Positions 34,001-47,660 of a stretch of 64,000 nt of DNA are shown here, piece by piece. Source of the DNA: Panulirus ornatus (lineage: Eukaryota; Arthropoda; Malacostraca; Decapoda; Palinuridae); contig NC_092234.1 of NCBI RefSeq assembly GCF_036320965.1, positions 30,257,703 through 30,321,702 on the forward strand, given 5' to 3'. Numbering within the stretch: the first letter of the stretch is position 1; every line of letters begins with the position of its first letter. The notes beneath the pieces were generated by a model. It had not been told where the DNA came from, did not search any database, and was given only the letters and a program-made list of their open reading frames with translations. Both the position numbers and the translations under genes were made by a program.

Positions 34001-34402
34001 GTCTGCCACTATCACTCCTTTAATGAATGACCGATGCACCTCTAGCCATCATTCCTTCCATGAACCTCTATACAATACATCTCACTCTGTCACTCCTTTC
34101 AGTACTATGATACACGTGCATCATTCTACACTTCACTATCACTCTTCTAACCATCATTTTCCCTCCCATCATTATCCCTTCTATCACTACTTCCACTTTG
34201 ATCCTTGTTCTACTCTTCTCATCACACCAAGTCACTCTATATACCTTCCAATTTTCCCTCTCCCTTTGTTGCTGTGGTTTCAATCTCGCGTTAATACGAA
34301 TCCGTCACCATTTTTCACCTCAGTACCTTTTCTTCTTCTTTTACCGATTCATTCCTCTCGATCTTTTTTTTCATGTCATTACCTTACACTTCCATAGTTG
34401 TG

Positions 34403-34404
<2 letters not shown>

Positions 34405-34473
<69 letters not shown>
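34405..34473. repeat. (CT)n microsatellite
   Basis: About 34 CT units. Confidence 0.97.
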
Positions 34474-34476
<3 letters not shown>

Positions 34477-35886
34477 GAAGGTACCACTGGGTGGTTGATG
34501 GCCATCGTCCAGGAGATGATCTGCCTCTTGGGTATCGGGATGGTTGGTGATCGCAGCGCAGTATGCTAGCACTTCAACGCCTCTCAAGTCTCCCTCCTTA
34601 GCCTAAGTTGTTGTCTTTCCTCTTAAGCCTCACGCCCACGTGGGTTGCTGGCACTCGGTCCACAAACTCTATCCATCTCTCATCAAAACACTTGCCAACA
34701 CGCAACTCACACAGACACGACTCGTTATTCTTAACTTTGCTCAGCAACTACGTGCCAGCCCTTTCCCTATAGAGCCAAAATCTCATCATAGGTATCCTCT
34801 GTAATTTCTAACTTACCATTATTTGCTCCCTCATCCTCCTCACTCGCACTGACTTTCCATCTCATTCTACGATCGACTTTTGACTTTCTACCATTTTACG
34901 ATGCCCTGAACGAAAAACAAACAAACAAACAATAAGACAAAACACACTATATGAACAGCAAATACACAAGAACAAACCCACAGCGCAACACTCACCCCAA
35001 CACACACTTCTGAATTCCTCCTCCATTACCGTTTACGCATTTAACACAAAACCCTCCAAAAAAGAAAAAAAAAAAAAAGAAAAAAATCACTTTTCCCTTG
35101 CAGGTGACCCTATCGATCTCATCATCGAATCATTCTGATTCCCTTAAAATTCTCAAGACTTCATCTATCCATAAGAACACAGTGTCACGTGACACTTCAC
35201 AAGTACTGTCGTCCATTTCACATTCCCAACACTTCTTTGTCTCGTGTAGAGACAGAAGGAGCCCTCGCCACCATCTGTAAGAAAGAGCAAGATCTCTCCA
35301 GAGAGATCCTCAGCCAAGCAACAAATGTTCACAACCGTAGGAACACAATGTCAGCACCTCATTCCCTAATCAAACACGGGAAATTGAAAAATGGAATATA
35401 TTTCGAAAACAAGACAACGATTAATTCAAATATCTAAGGAAAATTTGACTTTCTGATTAATTCAATTATTTACAGAAAATTTATCTTCCTGATAAATTCA
35501 AATATTTACAAAATAAATCATTGAATCTTTAATCCAGCTGTTCTTCCAACATGAAATTCTGTCATTTATCATCCGAAGAAAATTTTATCATTATTGTCCA
35601 CATAGTGGAAGTGCTGCCAGCTAAACTGTCAAAATATAAGCTCTCTAGCTAATATTTTGTTGAATATCTTTCTAAATATGTAAACGTTTTACAACGATCA
35701 AAATATATTTCCAGAAAATTTTACAACTTATCCTATCCAAAATTCCGTTGGCAAGTTTTTAATAGTTTCCGTCTTCTGCATTTAAACTCCCTCTCATTTT
35801 TACGTATCTCATTTTTACCTCTCATTCTTACCTTCACTTTCAAAATCCTCTAGAGAAACTTTTCTGACTATATGTAAGTTTTTTAC

Positions 35887-35888
<2 letters not shown>
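34474..35888. other. No gene seen
   Basis: Unique sequence with an A-rich run near 35057-35087. From 35400 to 35760 it is very AT-rich with repeated words (TTAATTCAAATAT, GATAAATTCAAATATTTAC) that suggest a decayed tandem pair. Confidence 0.45.

Positions 35889-35933
<45 letters not shown>
35889..35933. repeat. (CT)n microsatellite
   Basis: About 22 CT units. A (CAT)n stretch follows at about 35988-36005. Confidence 0.96.
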
Positions 35934-35937
<4 letters not shown>

Positions 35938-36184
35938 GTGTGTTTCCGAGCACAGATTTACCGCACTCTCTTGTTCCCACAATTTCATCATCATCATCAT
36001 CATCATAATTACCGTTTGTTTCCACGCTGAACGTTCAATATCACCCAAAACCTAGCCAGTACTCATCCCCTCATCAACCCATCCTCACCAACCACAACAC
36101 TGCTTACCACTCCTAGCAAAGTCCTCCGACACACATCTCCCCCCATTACCATTTTGAAGGAAATACCTCACAGTAAGTCTATAC

Positions 36185-36431
36185 TCTCACCACTCCCCAG
36201 TACAACGCCTCGAGCCCGACGACACCACCACCACCACCGCCCCAGTGCACCGCCTCACCCACCATATCCTAATCACCCGCCGGTGACCCCTTATAATGCA
36301 ACACTTGTGACAACACCACCTCCTCCTCCTCCTCCTCCTCCCCACAACACACCTCCTAAGCCTTCTGGCCATATGTCCTTCCACTACCGCCCGGTACAAC
36401 CCCTTCACCCTTAACTGCCCCCCCCCCCCCC
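36185..36431 (+). repeat. C-rich region: (CAC)n, (CCT)n and a poly-C run
   Basis: ACCACCACCACCACCGC near 36224, CCTCCTCCTCCTCCTCC near 36320 and about 14 C at 36418-36431. The proline-rich frames follow from composition. Confidence 0.8.
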
Positions 36432-36796
36432 AACCCTCCCCTTGGCGGCAGTATAACCCACCAGTACGACCCACAACCTCCGCCGCACAACCCCTCCACC
36501 ACACACCTCCACCCACCACCTGGCGGGGGAAGCCCACGCCTCTCCCTCAGTGTCACTTCCTTCGTCGCCTCCATGACTCGATAAATATGTTCTATCATTA
36601 GTTATTCACGACTGTGTCGCTATGTATCACCATTAATTATCAAATAATACACAGCATTTCCAACGTTACCATAAATTTCAAGGTGTATGAAGACCCTGAC
36701 GGGCCATTAGGGCACCGATGAATTACAAATTCGCACAAAGAACGATCGTTAAGCAAGGAAACTCGTGCGATGCATTTTAGGTCCGCCCAACCCAGA
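36432..36796. other. No gene seen
   Basis: Mixed sequence, becoming AT-rich and unique after 36560. Confidence 0.45.
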
Positions 36797-36814
36797 CCCC
36801 CCCCCCCCCCCCCC
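36797..36814 (+). repeat. Poly-C run (about 18 C)
   Basis: An uninterrupted run of C on the given strand, 80 bp before the CCAAT-box cluster. Confidence 0.9.
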
Positions 36815-36889
36815 TACACCACTCCCACTTTCATTACGTTTAAAATCTTCGATGAAAACTCAAGATATCCAAAATGTCCTTAGATTTGG

Positions 36890-37290
36890 CCACGTTTCCC
36901 TCCAATCAAAACGCTCGCCAACGGCTTCTCTCCATCCTGATTGGTGGATATGTGCACGTGGTATACTTCTTCAATCCCCCAATTATCACCCATACCACTC
37001 CCTTGACCAATCGTAACTGCCTTGCCAGATAGCCGAATTCTTATTGGTGTAGAAGGTCGGGCCGCATCCAAGCCCACCCTCTAATTATCACTCCCTATTC
37101 TTGGTTTCACCCCAACCCAATGTTAATATTTAGACTGTCGCGCCGGTTTAATACACGCCTTAGACCGAAACTCCGCCGCCCAGGTGGCGGCGCAGGTTCT
37201 CCACCAATCAAAACGCCCAATGCTATTCGCACTGCTTCGTGACTGGTCGCCCGCTTGGGGATAATGGCCGCAACAAGGACTTCCGACACA
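36890..37290. promoter_or_regulatory. CCAAT-box cluster, possible promoter-like segment
   Basis: At least five CCAAT/ATTGG motifs lie within 320 bp: TCCAATCAAAACGC (36901), TGATTGGTGG (36938), GACCAATCG (37005), TTATTGGTG (37042) and CACCAATCAAAACGCCC (37202). A GCACGTGG E-box (36953) and AATGGCCGC (37263) are also present. The segment is GC- and CpG-richer than its neighbours and lacks microsatellites. The repetition of CCAATCAAAACGC could instead be a decayed tandem repeat. No downstream gene is recognised in either direction. Confidence 0.25.
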
Positions 37291-38958
37291 AAGGCATTAA
37301 GAAGCGCGTGAAGTAGATGTAGTGATTATAATATCTGTGTGCATATCCTTGAGGCGACCAGAGCGAGTGTTGGCGGTGCCCGAGCCGACCAACACCACCT
37401 CCCGCTCGCCGCCGTGGACCTAGCGGAGTGACTAGCACGCCCTTTGGGACTTGTACGAAGCTTTTAGCATGTATGAAGAGCCTATTCTTCTTGATGTCTC
37501 ACCGAAAAGCTTGTAGGATTCTCGCAGTGGATATGCCTTCCCTTTCTTGTCAAATAATCTGATTTTCAAGATCATTTTTAGTTATAGTGTTCTTTCAGAG
37601 TTTGTAGGGTGCTTAGAGCGCTCGGAAGATACATGTACAGCTTGGTAGCATCTCTTTACTTGAGGTTAAGTGGTCCTTGCAGATCTTGGGGAAGTTGCCG
37701 AACCATGAAAAGTTTATTGCAGTTGGATAAAAATCTTACATGAATATCCACCGTCGTTACCAGGGTCCTCTTTTTTTTTGCCAGTCTTATAACCTCTATA
37801 CAAACTCGTAACATGAACTCTATGAATACCTGGAGGCCTTCTGTAACAGTGAAAAAATCAGTTTTAACCTCACGAGACTTAAAAGAACCGGAGAATCCTA
37901 AAGAATATGCTGAAAGAATGTCCACTGGATTCATGCAAAGAAACTCTGGACACAATAATGACTTTTCTATTTTTCCCTTGTCCATCACAAACTGTAATTT
38001 GATACTTATCTATCCCATTAATAAATAAGACTACGAAAACAGCATTTACATATAAACGCAATTCTTTAACAAGTTATTTTATGCGCATTTTTATATACAT
38101 AAGAGGCTTACGGATACAACAACTTACAAGGTTACAAAAAACACAGATACGTCTGTCATCCAACTAAGTCTTCTGCAGAATATATTGCATTCGGCTTGTT
38201 ACCTTTTACGATAACTATTCAAATGTATACCCCACCAGGACGGCAGTATATGAGGGGGCTTCTTCACTGTGCCGAGAGTAAATATTTGAGAATCTTTATT
38301 AGTAATCAGTTCGCTATGTAGATCTTTCGCGTACACAGAACCTGCAGAGTTCCGTGAGCAACATTACGTCTCAAGACCTCGTGCGAGAGATTCAGACAAG
38401 ACACAAACGTCTATGTTTGTGCACAGTCGAAAGTGAACCGTCTTACGTGTCGGGCCAGATTTCGCTTCGGATCTAGTTCGTGAAAATGGGCTTACGTGTC
38501 GGTCCAGCTCCTTCTCCTCGTCCGTGCTTACCGGAGCCAACTCTTGCGTCAGGTCTGTGCGTGTCCGGCTAGGTGTCGCGTCCAGACCATGCGTGCCGGG
38601 GCAGCTCTAACGTCTGGTCGGTGCGGTCTTACTAACTGGATTAAACCAAACGCTCGCCTCACACACGAACGCACACCAACTCCTCTTTTTCCCGACTTCG
38701 TTCAACTGCTCAGTTGTCCTTAGTGTCTGTCTGTCCTCATCATTGTCACATTCTTTTTCTCTCTGAAATATCAGGACATGTTTCTACTCTTATCACACTA
38801 ATCTATGAGCTTCTGATCTCTTCCAACATCACAAATAGCCTCGTCTAGAACCCAAAGATCTGCTGCTGTTTGAATTCCTTTGTGTCTACCGTGTCGCCAT
38901 CTTTTATCTCCTCTTCATTCACTGATTTCTTTCGTTCTATTCTTCCTAATCCTCACTG
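37291..38958. other. No gene called
   Basis: Unique sequence with short frames, for example 110 codons on the minus strand at 37656-37988, without recognised domains. At 38440-38640 words such as CTTACGTGTCGG(G/T)CCAG and GTCCGGCTAGGTGTCGCGTC indicate a decayed repeat. Confidence 0.4.
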
Positions 38959-38994
38959 CCCTCCTCGCTGCCCTCCTCGCTGCCCTCCTCGCTG

Positions 38995-39052
<58 letters not shown>
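38959..39052 (+). repeat. 12 bp tandem triplet leading into (TC)n
   Basis: GCCCTCCTCGCT is repeated three times (38959-38995) and then passes into about 27 TC units (38998-39052). Confidence 0.95.
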
Positions 39053-39055
<3 letters not shown>

Positions 39056-39305
39056 AGCTTACTCTCGCCAGTTATAGATGGATCCCTCCCTACCTTCCAG
39101 TCCCTTACTCTTTCCCATATTCTTACTTGGATCCTGTTTGTGGTAGGCCGGCACTGTCAGTGGTCACACGACAAGGTCAGCAGATCACTGACGACGTATA
39201 AGTATACTTCCAAGTACACATACAAGCTTATGTAAAAACCAGCGAATAACTGTATGTATAAGACACTTCCGACATCCGTCAGAAAAGAAATATAAACAGC
39301 TTAAG

Positions 39306-39306
<1 letters not shown>

Positions 39307-39338
<32 letters not shown>
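39307..39338. repeat. (CA)n microsatellite
   Basis: About 16 CA units. Confidence 0.96.
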
Positions 39339-39339
<1 letters not shown>

Positions 39340-39424
39340 TATAAGGACAAGTACTAATGCATGTACAGACATATAAGCACACAAAGAAGGCCACGTATCA
39401 TTAAACGCACACATACATGCACTC

Positions 39425-39655
39425 TTACTAATGCTAGCACACATGAGTGGGCATAGGCCCACATGAATTCGAATCCTGGGCGAAGCAGTTAGCCCACATC
39501 GAACCCAGGTGCTCATCTTCCACTCGGGGTTAGTCGATAAATGGTTACTTGGCATATGCTAGGGTGTGTACATTCACTCACAGGAGTAAAGACATGATAC
39601 ACACGTACAAGGTAAAGAGACGGGCAAAACGAGTGCAACTCTTTCGGTAACACAC
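39425..39655 (+). mobile_element. tRNA-headed SINE, copy B (no long internal microsatellite)
   Basis: B-box-like GAATTCGAATCCTGGGCG (39465-39482), the body words GCAGTTAGCCCACA, AGGTGCTCATCTTCCACTCG and GGGTTAGTCGATAAATGG, then the tail ACAAGGTAAAGAGACGGGCA (39607) with AACGAGTGCAACTCTTTC. The order is the same as in copies A and C. The middle holds only a short GT/CA-like stretch in place of a long array. Confidence 0.7.
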
Positions 39656-40431
39656 TAAAAGGAGTTTAAAGAACTGCACGATGGAGAAAGTTCAAGAGAT
39701 GGGTCCCCAAGAGTGTAGGCCTCCTTCCTCGTACAGAAAAAAAATAGGTAATCAAATATCAACCACTAACATGTGTGCATCGACCCTATCCTCACGCCTT
39801 CCTGCTCAACATACACCACCATATCTGGCTTCCTCCCCTCCCCCACGCCTGCAATAACACCTACTATGTCAGCCTGTCCTCTACATCCACGCCCTCTACA
39901 GCACCTTGTGTTTTCCATTCACACCCACACCCACTATGCCCCCTGAGCCCTCATCCACACCCTCACCCACCATCACACCCTGTACTCTCCGCCCACACCC
40001 GCAACTATGACATGCGTTCCTCGCTTACACCCATTATGGCCCTCACAAGCCATTTGCCTAACACCCATACACAGACCGTACTTGAAGGTACACCCACAAC
40101 ATTAACAGACAGACGAACCAAGTGGGCCAGGCAGCCAGATATACCCTCGCAGACAAGAACAAATATCCAAAAGATACGGACACATGGAGCACAGTGTGTC
40201 ATAGATTTTCCTCGTCACAAAACGTATCCATCAATCACATATAACACTACAGCCCGATGATTAATGGACTTACTGTCTCTAATACATATCGATGGAACTA
40301 ATTACCACGTCAGTTCACATTACACACCTAATCAATCTTATGCAATCGATGATTTCACTATACTTAATGCATTACCGGATTTGCATATATTTTTCTTATT
40401 TTATATACTGTGTTCAAATATACATAATCAA

Positions 40432-40433
<2 letters not shown>
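39656..40433. other. No gene; C-rich CACACCC words
   Basis: At 39760-40020 CACACCC, CCACTATGCCCC and ACACCCTCACCC words form a decayed repeat. The 161-codon His/Pro/Thr-rich frame (39775-40260) is attributed to it. The remainder is unique and AT-rich. Confidence 0.45.

Positions 40434-40515
<82 letters not shown>
40434..40515. repeat. (TA)n microsatellite
   Basis: About 40 TA units at the 5' border of R1 copy e. Confidence 0.97.
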
Positions 40516-40517
<2 letters not shown>

Positions 40518-40748
40518 TACCCCAGGGGATAGGGGAGAAAGAATACTTCCCACGTATTCCCAGTGTGTCGAAGGCGACTAAAAGGGGAGGGAGCGGGTGG
40601 CTGGGAATCCTCCCCTCTAGTTTTTTTCTTTCTTTTTTTTCCAAGAGAAGGAACAGAGAAGGGTGCCTGGTGAGGATATTCCCTCAAAAGCCCAGTCCTC
40701 TGTTCTTAACGCTACCTCGCTAATGCGGGAAATGGCGAATAGTATAAA

Positions 40749-40750
<2 letters not shown>
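40516..40750 (+). mobile_element. R1 interspersed repeat, copy e (full length)
   Basis: Starts CTTACCCCAGGGGATAGGGG, followed by GAAGGCGACTAAAAGGGGAG and AAGGAACAGAGAAGGGTGCC. The stem-loop CGCTACCTCGC..GCGGGAAATGGCGA lies at 40711-40740, and a GTATAAAAG tail leads into (TA)n. It is paired in opposite orientation with copy f. Confidence 0.85.

Positions 40751-40815
<65 letters not shown>
40751..40815. repeat. (TA)n microsatellite (centre of inverted R1 pair)
   Basis: About 32 TA units separating R1 copies e and f. Confidence 0.96.
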
Positions 40816-40817
<2 letters not shown>

Positions 40818-41003
40818 TGTTAAGAACAGAGGACTGTGCCTTAAACGGAATATCCTCACTTGGCCCCCTTCTCTGTTCACTATTTCGGAAAATTAAAAAA
40901 TGGGAGGGGAGGACTTCCAGCGCCCCACTCCCTCCCCTTTTAGTCGCCTTCTAGGGCACAAAGGGAATACGTGGGAAGTATCATTTCTCCCCTATCCCCA
41001 GGG

Positions 41004-41007
<4 letters not shown>
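40816..41007 (-). mobile_element. R1 interspersed repeat, copy f (lacks 3' stem-loop)
   Basis: On the minus strand it runs from TATCCCTGGGGATAGGGGAG (41.0 kb end) to CTCTGTTCTTAACACT, where it stops at the (TA)n array. The terminal stem-loop is missing, so this copy has lost its 3' end, perhaps through recombination or slippage in the TA tract. Confidence 0.8.
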
Positions 41008-41075
<68 letters not shown>

Positions 41076-41086
41076 TATATATATAT

Positions 41087-41160
<74 letters not shown>
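41006..41160. repeat. Long (TA)n microsatellite with CACATA/GATATA interruptions
   Basis: About 155 bp, the longest TA tract in the window, interrupted near 41074-41090. It joins R1 copy f to LINE copy 3. Confidence 0.96.
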
Positions 41161-41164
<4 letters not shown>

Positions 41165-42480
41165 TGTTTGTGGAGGGGGTTGTTAGGGAGGTGAATGCAA
41201 GAGTTTTGGAGAGAGGGGCAAGTATGCAGTCTGTTATGGACGAGAGGGATTGGGAAGTGAGTCAGTTGTTGTTCGCTGATGATACAGCGCTGGTGGCTGA
41301 TTCGGGTGAGAAACTGTAGTTGGTGACTGAGTTTGGCAGAGTGTGTGAAAGAAGAAAACTGAGAGTAAATGTGAATAAGAGCTAGGTCGTTAGGTTCAGT
41401 AGGGTTAAGGGACAAGTTAATTGAGAGGTAAGTTCGAATGGAGAAAAACTGGAAGTGAAGTGTTTTGGGAATCTGGAAGTGGATTTAACAGCGGATGGAA
41501 CCATGGAAGCGGAAGTGAGTCATAGGGTGGGGGATGGAGCGAAGGTTCTGGGAGCGTTGAAGAATGCGCGGAAAGAGAGAGCGTTATCTCGGAGCAAAAG
41601 TGGGTACGTTTGAAGGAACAGTGGTTCCAACAATGTTATATGGTTGCGAGGCATGGCATATAGATAAGGTTGTGCGGAGGAAGGTGGATGTGCTGGAAAT
41701 GAAATGTTTGAGGACAATATGTGGTGTAAGGTGGTTTGATCGAGTAAGTAATGAAAGGGTAAGAGAGATGTATGGTAATAAAAAGAGTGTCGTTGAAAGA
41801 GCAGAAGAGGGTGTATTGAAATTGTTTGGTCACATGGAGAGAATGAGTGAGGAAAGATTGACAAAGAGGATATATGTGTCAGAGGTGGAGGGAACGAAGA
41901 GAAATGGGAAACCAAATTGGAGGTGGAAGGATGGAGTGAAAAAGATTTTGAGCGATCGGGGTCTGAGCATGCAGGAGGTTGAAAGGCGTGCAAGGAAAAG
42001 AGTGAATTGGAACGATGTGGCATACCGGGGTCGACGTGCTGTCAATGGATTGAACCAGGGCATGTGAAGCGTCTGGGGTAAACCATGTAAATTTTTTTGG
42101 GGCCTGGGTGTGGAAAGGGAGCAGTGGTTTCGGTGCATTACACATGACAGCTAGAGACTGAGTGCGAGTGAATGTGGCCTTTGTTGTCCTTTCCTAGCGC
42201 TACCTCGCGCGCGCGCGGTGTAAGGGGGGTAACATTTCATGTGGGGCGGGGTGGCAGCGAGAATGGATGAAGGCAGCAATTATGAATATGTACGTGTACA
42301 TATGTATATGTCTGTGTATGTATATGTATGTATACGTTAAAATGTAAAGGTATGTATATGTGCCTGTGTGGTGTTTATGTATATACACGTGTCAGTGGGT
42401 GGGTTGGGCCATTCTTTCGTCTGTCTGCTTGCGCTATCTCGCTAACGCGGGAGACAGCGACTAAGTATAATAATAAAAAA
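41161..42480 (+). mobile_element. RTE-like LINE copy 3 (5'-truncated, decayed, long 3' UTR)
   Basis: Begins inside the RT just after the MSPWLF region ([18 protein letters not shown]) and keeps [17 protein letters not shown] followed by a stop. Further stops and shifts are seen to about 41560. A 167-codon frame covers the C-terminal tail (41564-42067; LYGCEAWHIDKVVRRKVDVL, LFGHMERMSEERLTKRIY). The 3' UTR is the longest here (about 410 bp). It carries ACACATGACAGCTAGAGACT, an internal CGCTACCTCGC (42198), and a terminal GCGCTATCTCGCTAACGCGG at about 42432. It represents an older subfamily than copies 1, 2 and 4. Confidence 0.85.

Positions 42481-42481
<1 letters not shown>

Positions 42482-42540
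<59 letters not shown>
42482..42540. repeat. (TA)n microsatellite
   Basis: About 29 TA units following the LINE copy 3 3' end. Confidence 0.96.

Positions 42541-45390
<2,850 letters not shown>

Positions 45391-45430
<40 letters not shown>
45391..45430 (+). repeat. (TA)/(GT)n microsatellite
   Basis: A short TA stretch, then about 15 GT units. Confidence 0.95.
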
Positions 45431-45433
<3 letters not shown>

Positions 45434-45767
45434 CTATTTACCACTATACCCCGATAATTAAATCCCAGACCATCTATGACACCTAGGTAGATATACTCCT
45501 TAATAGATTTTCAATTACTTTTTCAGCAATATCTTAGGATTCAACATTTTCACTTACCTTTTTGAATAAATTACGGTAGGAAAATACTACAGGTAGCGAA
45601 GCGCAGGTGCGGTGGGTTGTGTGTGTTTGGATATATGTAAGTTACATACACACACTCAGGTGGCACATAACTTTAACTGCACATATCTACACAAATAAGC
45701 ACAAACTTTAGGTAGTGATATGCACACACACTGGCACGTGATAAGTACAAATAGGCATGCGATTTAT

Positions 45768-45804
<37 letters not shown>

Positions 45805-45984
45805 CAATTGATATGTAAATTCACATGCAAGACACACGTACACACAGTGGGATGCAATATGTACACAGAGATAAGCGAAGTGTATAAAGGAGACCGTGAT
45901 GTGTATATACACACATAAAATGTCCTTGTACAGGTGTGAGACTTGTGTAGATAACTGCAGTCACTTAATAACATAATAATACCA
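45431..45984. other. No gene; contains (CA)n at 45769-45802
   Basis: Unique sequence to about 45640, then CA-rich words (CACACACTGGCACGTGATAA) around a 17-unit CA array. Confidence 0.5.
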
Positions 45985-46190
45985 CTATGTACAATGTACC
46001 CAGACACATAAAGGATGTACTTGGATGGAGCAATATTCACATCTGTTTAACTTATGTACGGGCAATACCGTCCTTCTCGCCTGACAGACCGATCTGTATT
46101 TCTGGGTAACTGTCGGGTGTCCTTCCTTAAACATAGGTATTTGTGACCTCATCCACTCCTCTGGTACTTGAGCTTCCTCAAGCGACATGT
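45985..46190 (-). pseudogene. Reverse-transcriptase relic of a second LINE family, 3' piece
   Basis: The minus-strand frame begins (C-N-)MSLEEAQVPEEWMRSQI and continues PMFKEGHPTVTQKYRSV. This matches the RT fingerprint 'SLEEGxVPExWxxAxVxPIFKKGDxxxxxNYRPVS' of Jockey/CR1-type non-LTR elements (family knowledge). The words differ from the RTE-like LINE here (THGEVPEDWRNACIVPLYKG), so it is another family. Similarity fades after RSV. It begins exactly where the 28 bp minisatellite ends; the next upstream RT portion is on the far side of that array. Confidence 0.75.
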
Positions 46191-47355
46191 TGCACTACAG
46201 GTGTCAAGTGTAGCTGCACACATCAGTACTGTAAAGTGTATCTGTACACATGAGCACTGACAAGTGTATGTGCACACATGAGCACTTTTAAGTGTATGTG
46301 CACACATGAGCACTGTCAAGTGTATCTACACACACGAGCACTGTCAAGTGTATATGTACACATGAACACTGTTAATTGTATGTGCACACACGAGCACTGT
46401 CAAGTGTATCTACACACACGAGCACTGTCAAGTGTATATGTACACATGAGCATTATTAAGTGTATGTGTGCACACAAGCACTGTCAATTGTATCTACACA
46501 CACGAGCACTGTCAACTGTATTTACACACATAAGCACTGTCAAGTGTATGTGCACACATGAGCACTGTTAAATGTATGTGCACACATAAGTAGTCAAGTG
46601 TATTTGCACACATCAGCACTGTCAAGTGTATCTGTAAACATCAGCACTGTCAAGTGTATCTACACATATCAGCACTGCCAAGTGTATGTGCACACATGAA
46701 CACTGTCAAGTGTATGTGCACACATGAGCACTGTCAAGTGTATCTGCACATAAGAGCACTGTCAAGTGTATCTGTGCACATCAGCACTGTCAAGTGTATC
46801 TACACACACGAGCATTGTCAAGTGTATCTACACACATCAGTACTGTCAAGTGTATCTGTACATATCAGCACTGTCAAGTGAATCTACACACATCAGCACT
46901 GTCAAGTGTATATACAAACATCAGCACTGTCAAGTGTATCAGCACAGTGAAGTGTATCTGCACACATCAGCACTGTCAAGTGTATCAGCACACATCGGCA
47001 CTGTCAAGTGTATCTGTACACATCAGCACTGTCAACTGTATCTGTACACATCAGCACTGTCAAGTGTATCAGCACAGTGAAGTGTATGTGCACACATCAG
47101 CAGTCAAGTGTATCTACACACATCAGCAGTCAAGTGTATCTACACACATCAGCACTGTCAAGTGTATCTGCACAAATCGGCACTGTCAAGTGTATCTGTA
47201 CACATCAGCACTGTCAACTTTATCTGTACACATCCGCACTGTCAACTGTATCTGTACATATCGGCACTGTCAAGTGTATCTACACACATTAGCACTGTCA
47301 AGTGTATCTGCACACATCAGCACTGTCAAGTGCATTTGTACACATCGGCACATAT
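46191..47355. repeat. 28 bp minisatellite, about 41 copies, inside an RT relic
   Basis: Unit ACTGTCAAGTGTATCTACAC plus ACATCAGC (28 bp), with TGTATGTGCACACATGAGC variants mostly in the left third. Short partial units (AGCACAGTGAAGTGTAT near 46940 and 47070) mark duplicated blocks. His/Cys/Val/Ser-rich frames cycle every 84 bp and are artefacts. Confidence 0.97.
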
Positions 47356-47399
47356 GGAGATCGTTCATCAGAACGAAGAACTTTATTTGAGGCTGGGCT

Positions 47400-47660
47400 C
47401 TTGAGTATTTCCTTTGTGTTTTTCTCGTTATCTTTATGATTTCCAAGACCACCTCTTCATTCCACGTCACTGGTGGCGAGCCTGGAGTGTCTTCCATTGA
47501 GAATCCATCTGGCGTATCTTTATATCATCCTCCAGAATTCTTCCTTCCGAAACCTTTAACCTGATTAAATACACTTTCAGGTGAACGTTTACTGCAGATG
47601 AACACGCGGAAATGTTTCGGATTAGCTCCACCTTATACACTATAGCCTGAATCTTGTCCA
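47400..47660 (-). pseudogene. Reverse-transcriptase relic of the second LINE family, 5' piece
   Basis: One minus-strand reading frame with a single TGA gives GANPKHFRVFICSKRSPESV, FNQVKGFGRK, then after the stop YKDTPDGFSMEDTPGSPPVT and WNEEVVLEIIKITRK. NPKxFxxYIxSKR is the typical pre-RT phrase, and VTEEEVLxxIxxI the start of RT, in Jockey/CR1-type elements. Its order and strand fit the SLEEAQVPEEW piece at 45985-46190. The ~30 residues normally between them (the APGPDGIHPRVLKE region) are replaced by the minisatellite. Confidence 0.65.

Noticed and set aside
33521..34397. 274-codon plus and 172-codon minus frames
   Set aside because: Produced by the 42 bp minisatellite. A one-base insertion near 33920 shifts the repeat between frames without consequence, unlike a selected gene.
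37656..37988. 110-codon minus-strand frame with plausible composition
   Set aside because: No recognisable family and an open antisense frame of similar quality; nothing decides for either.
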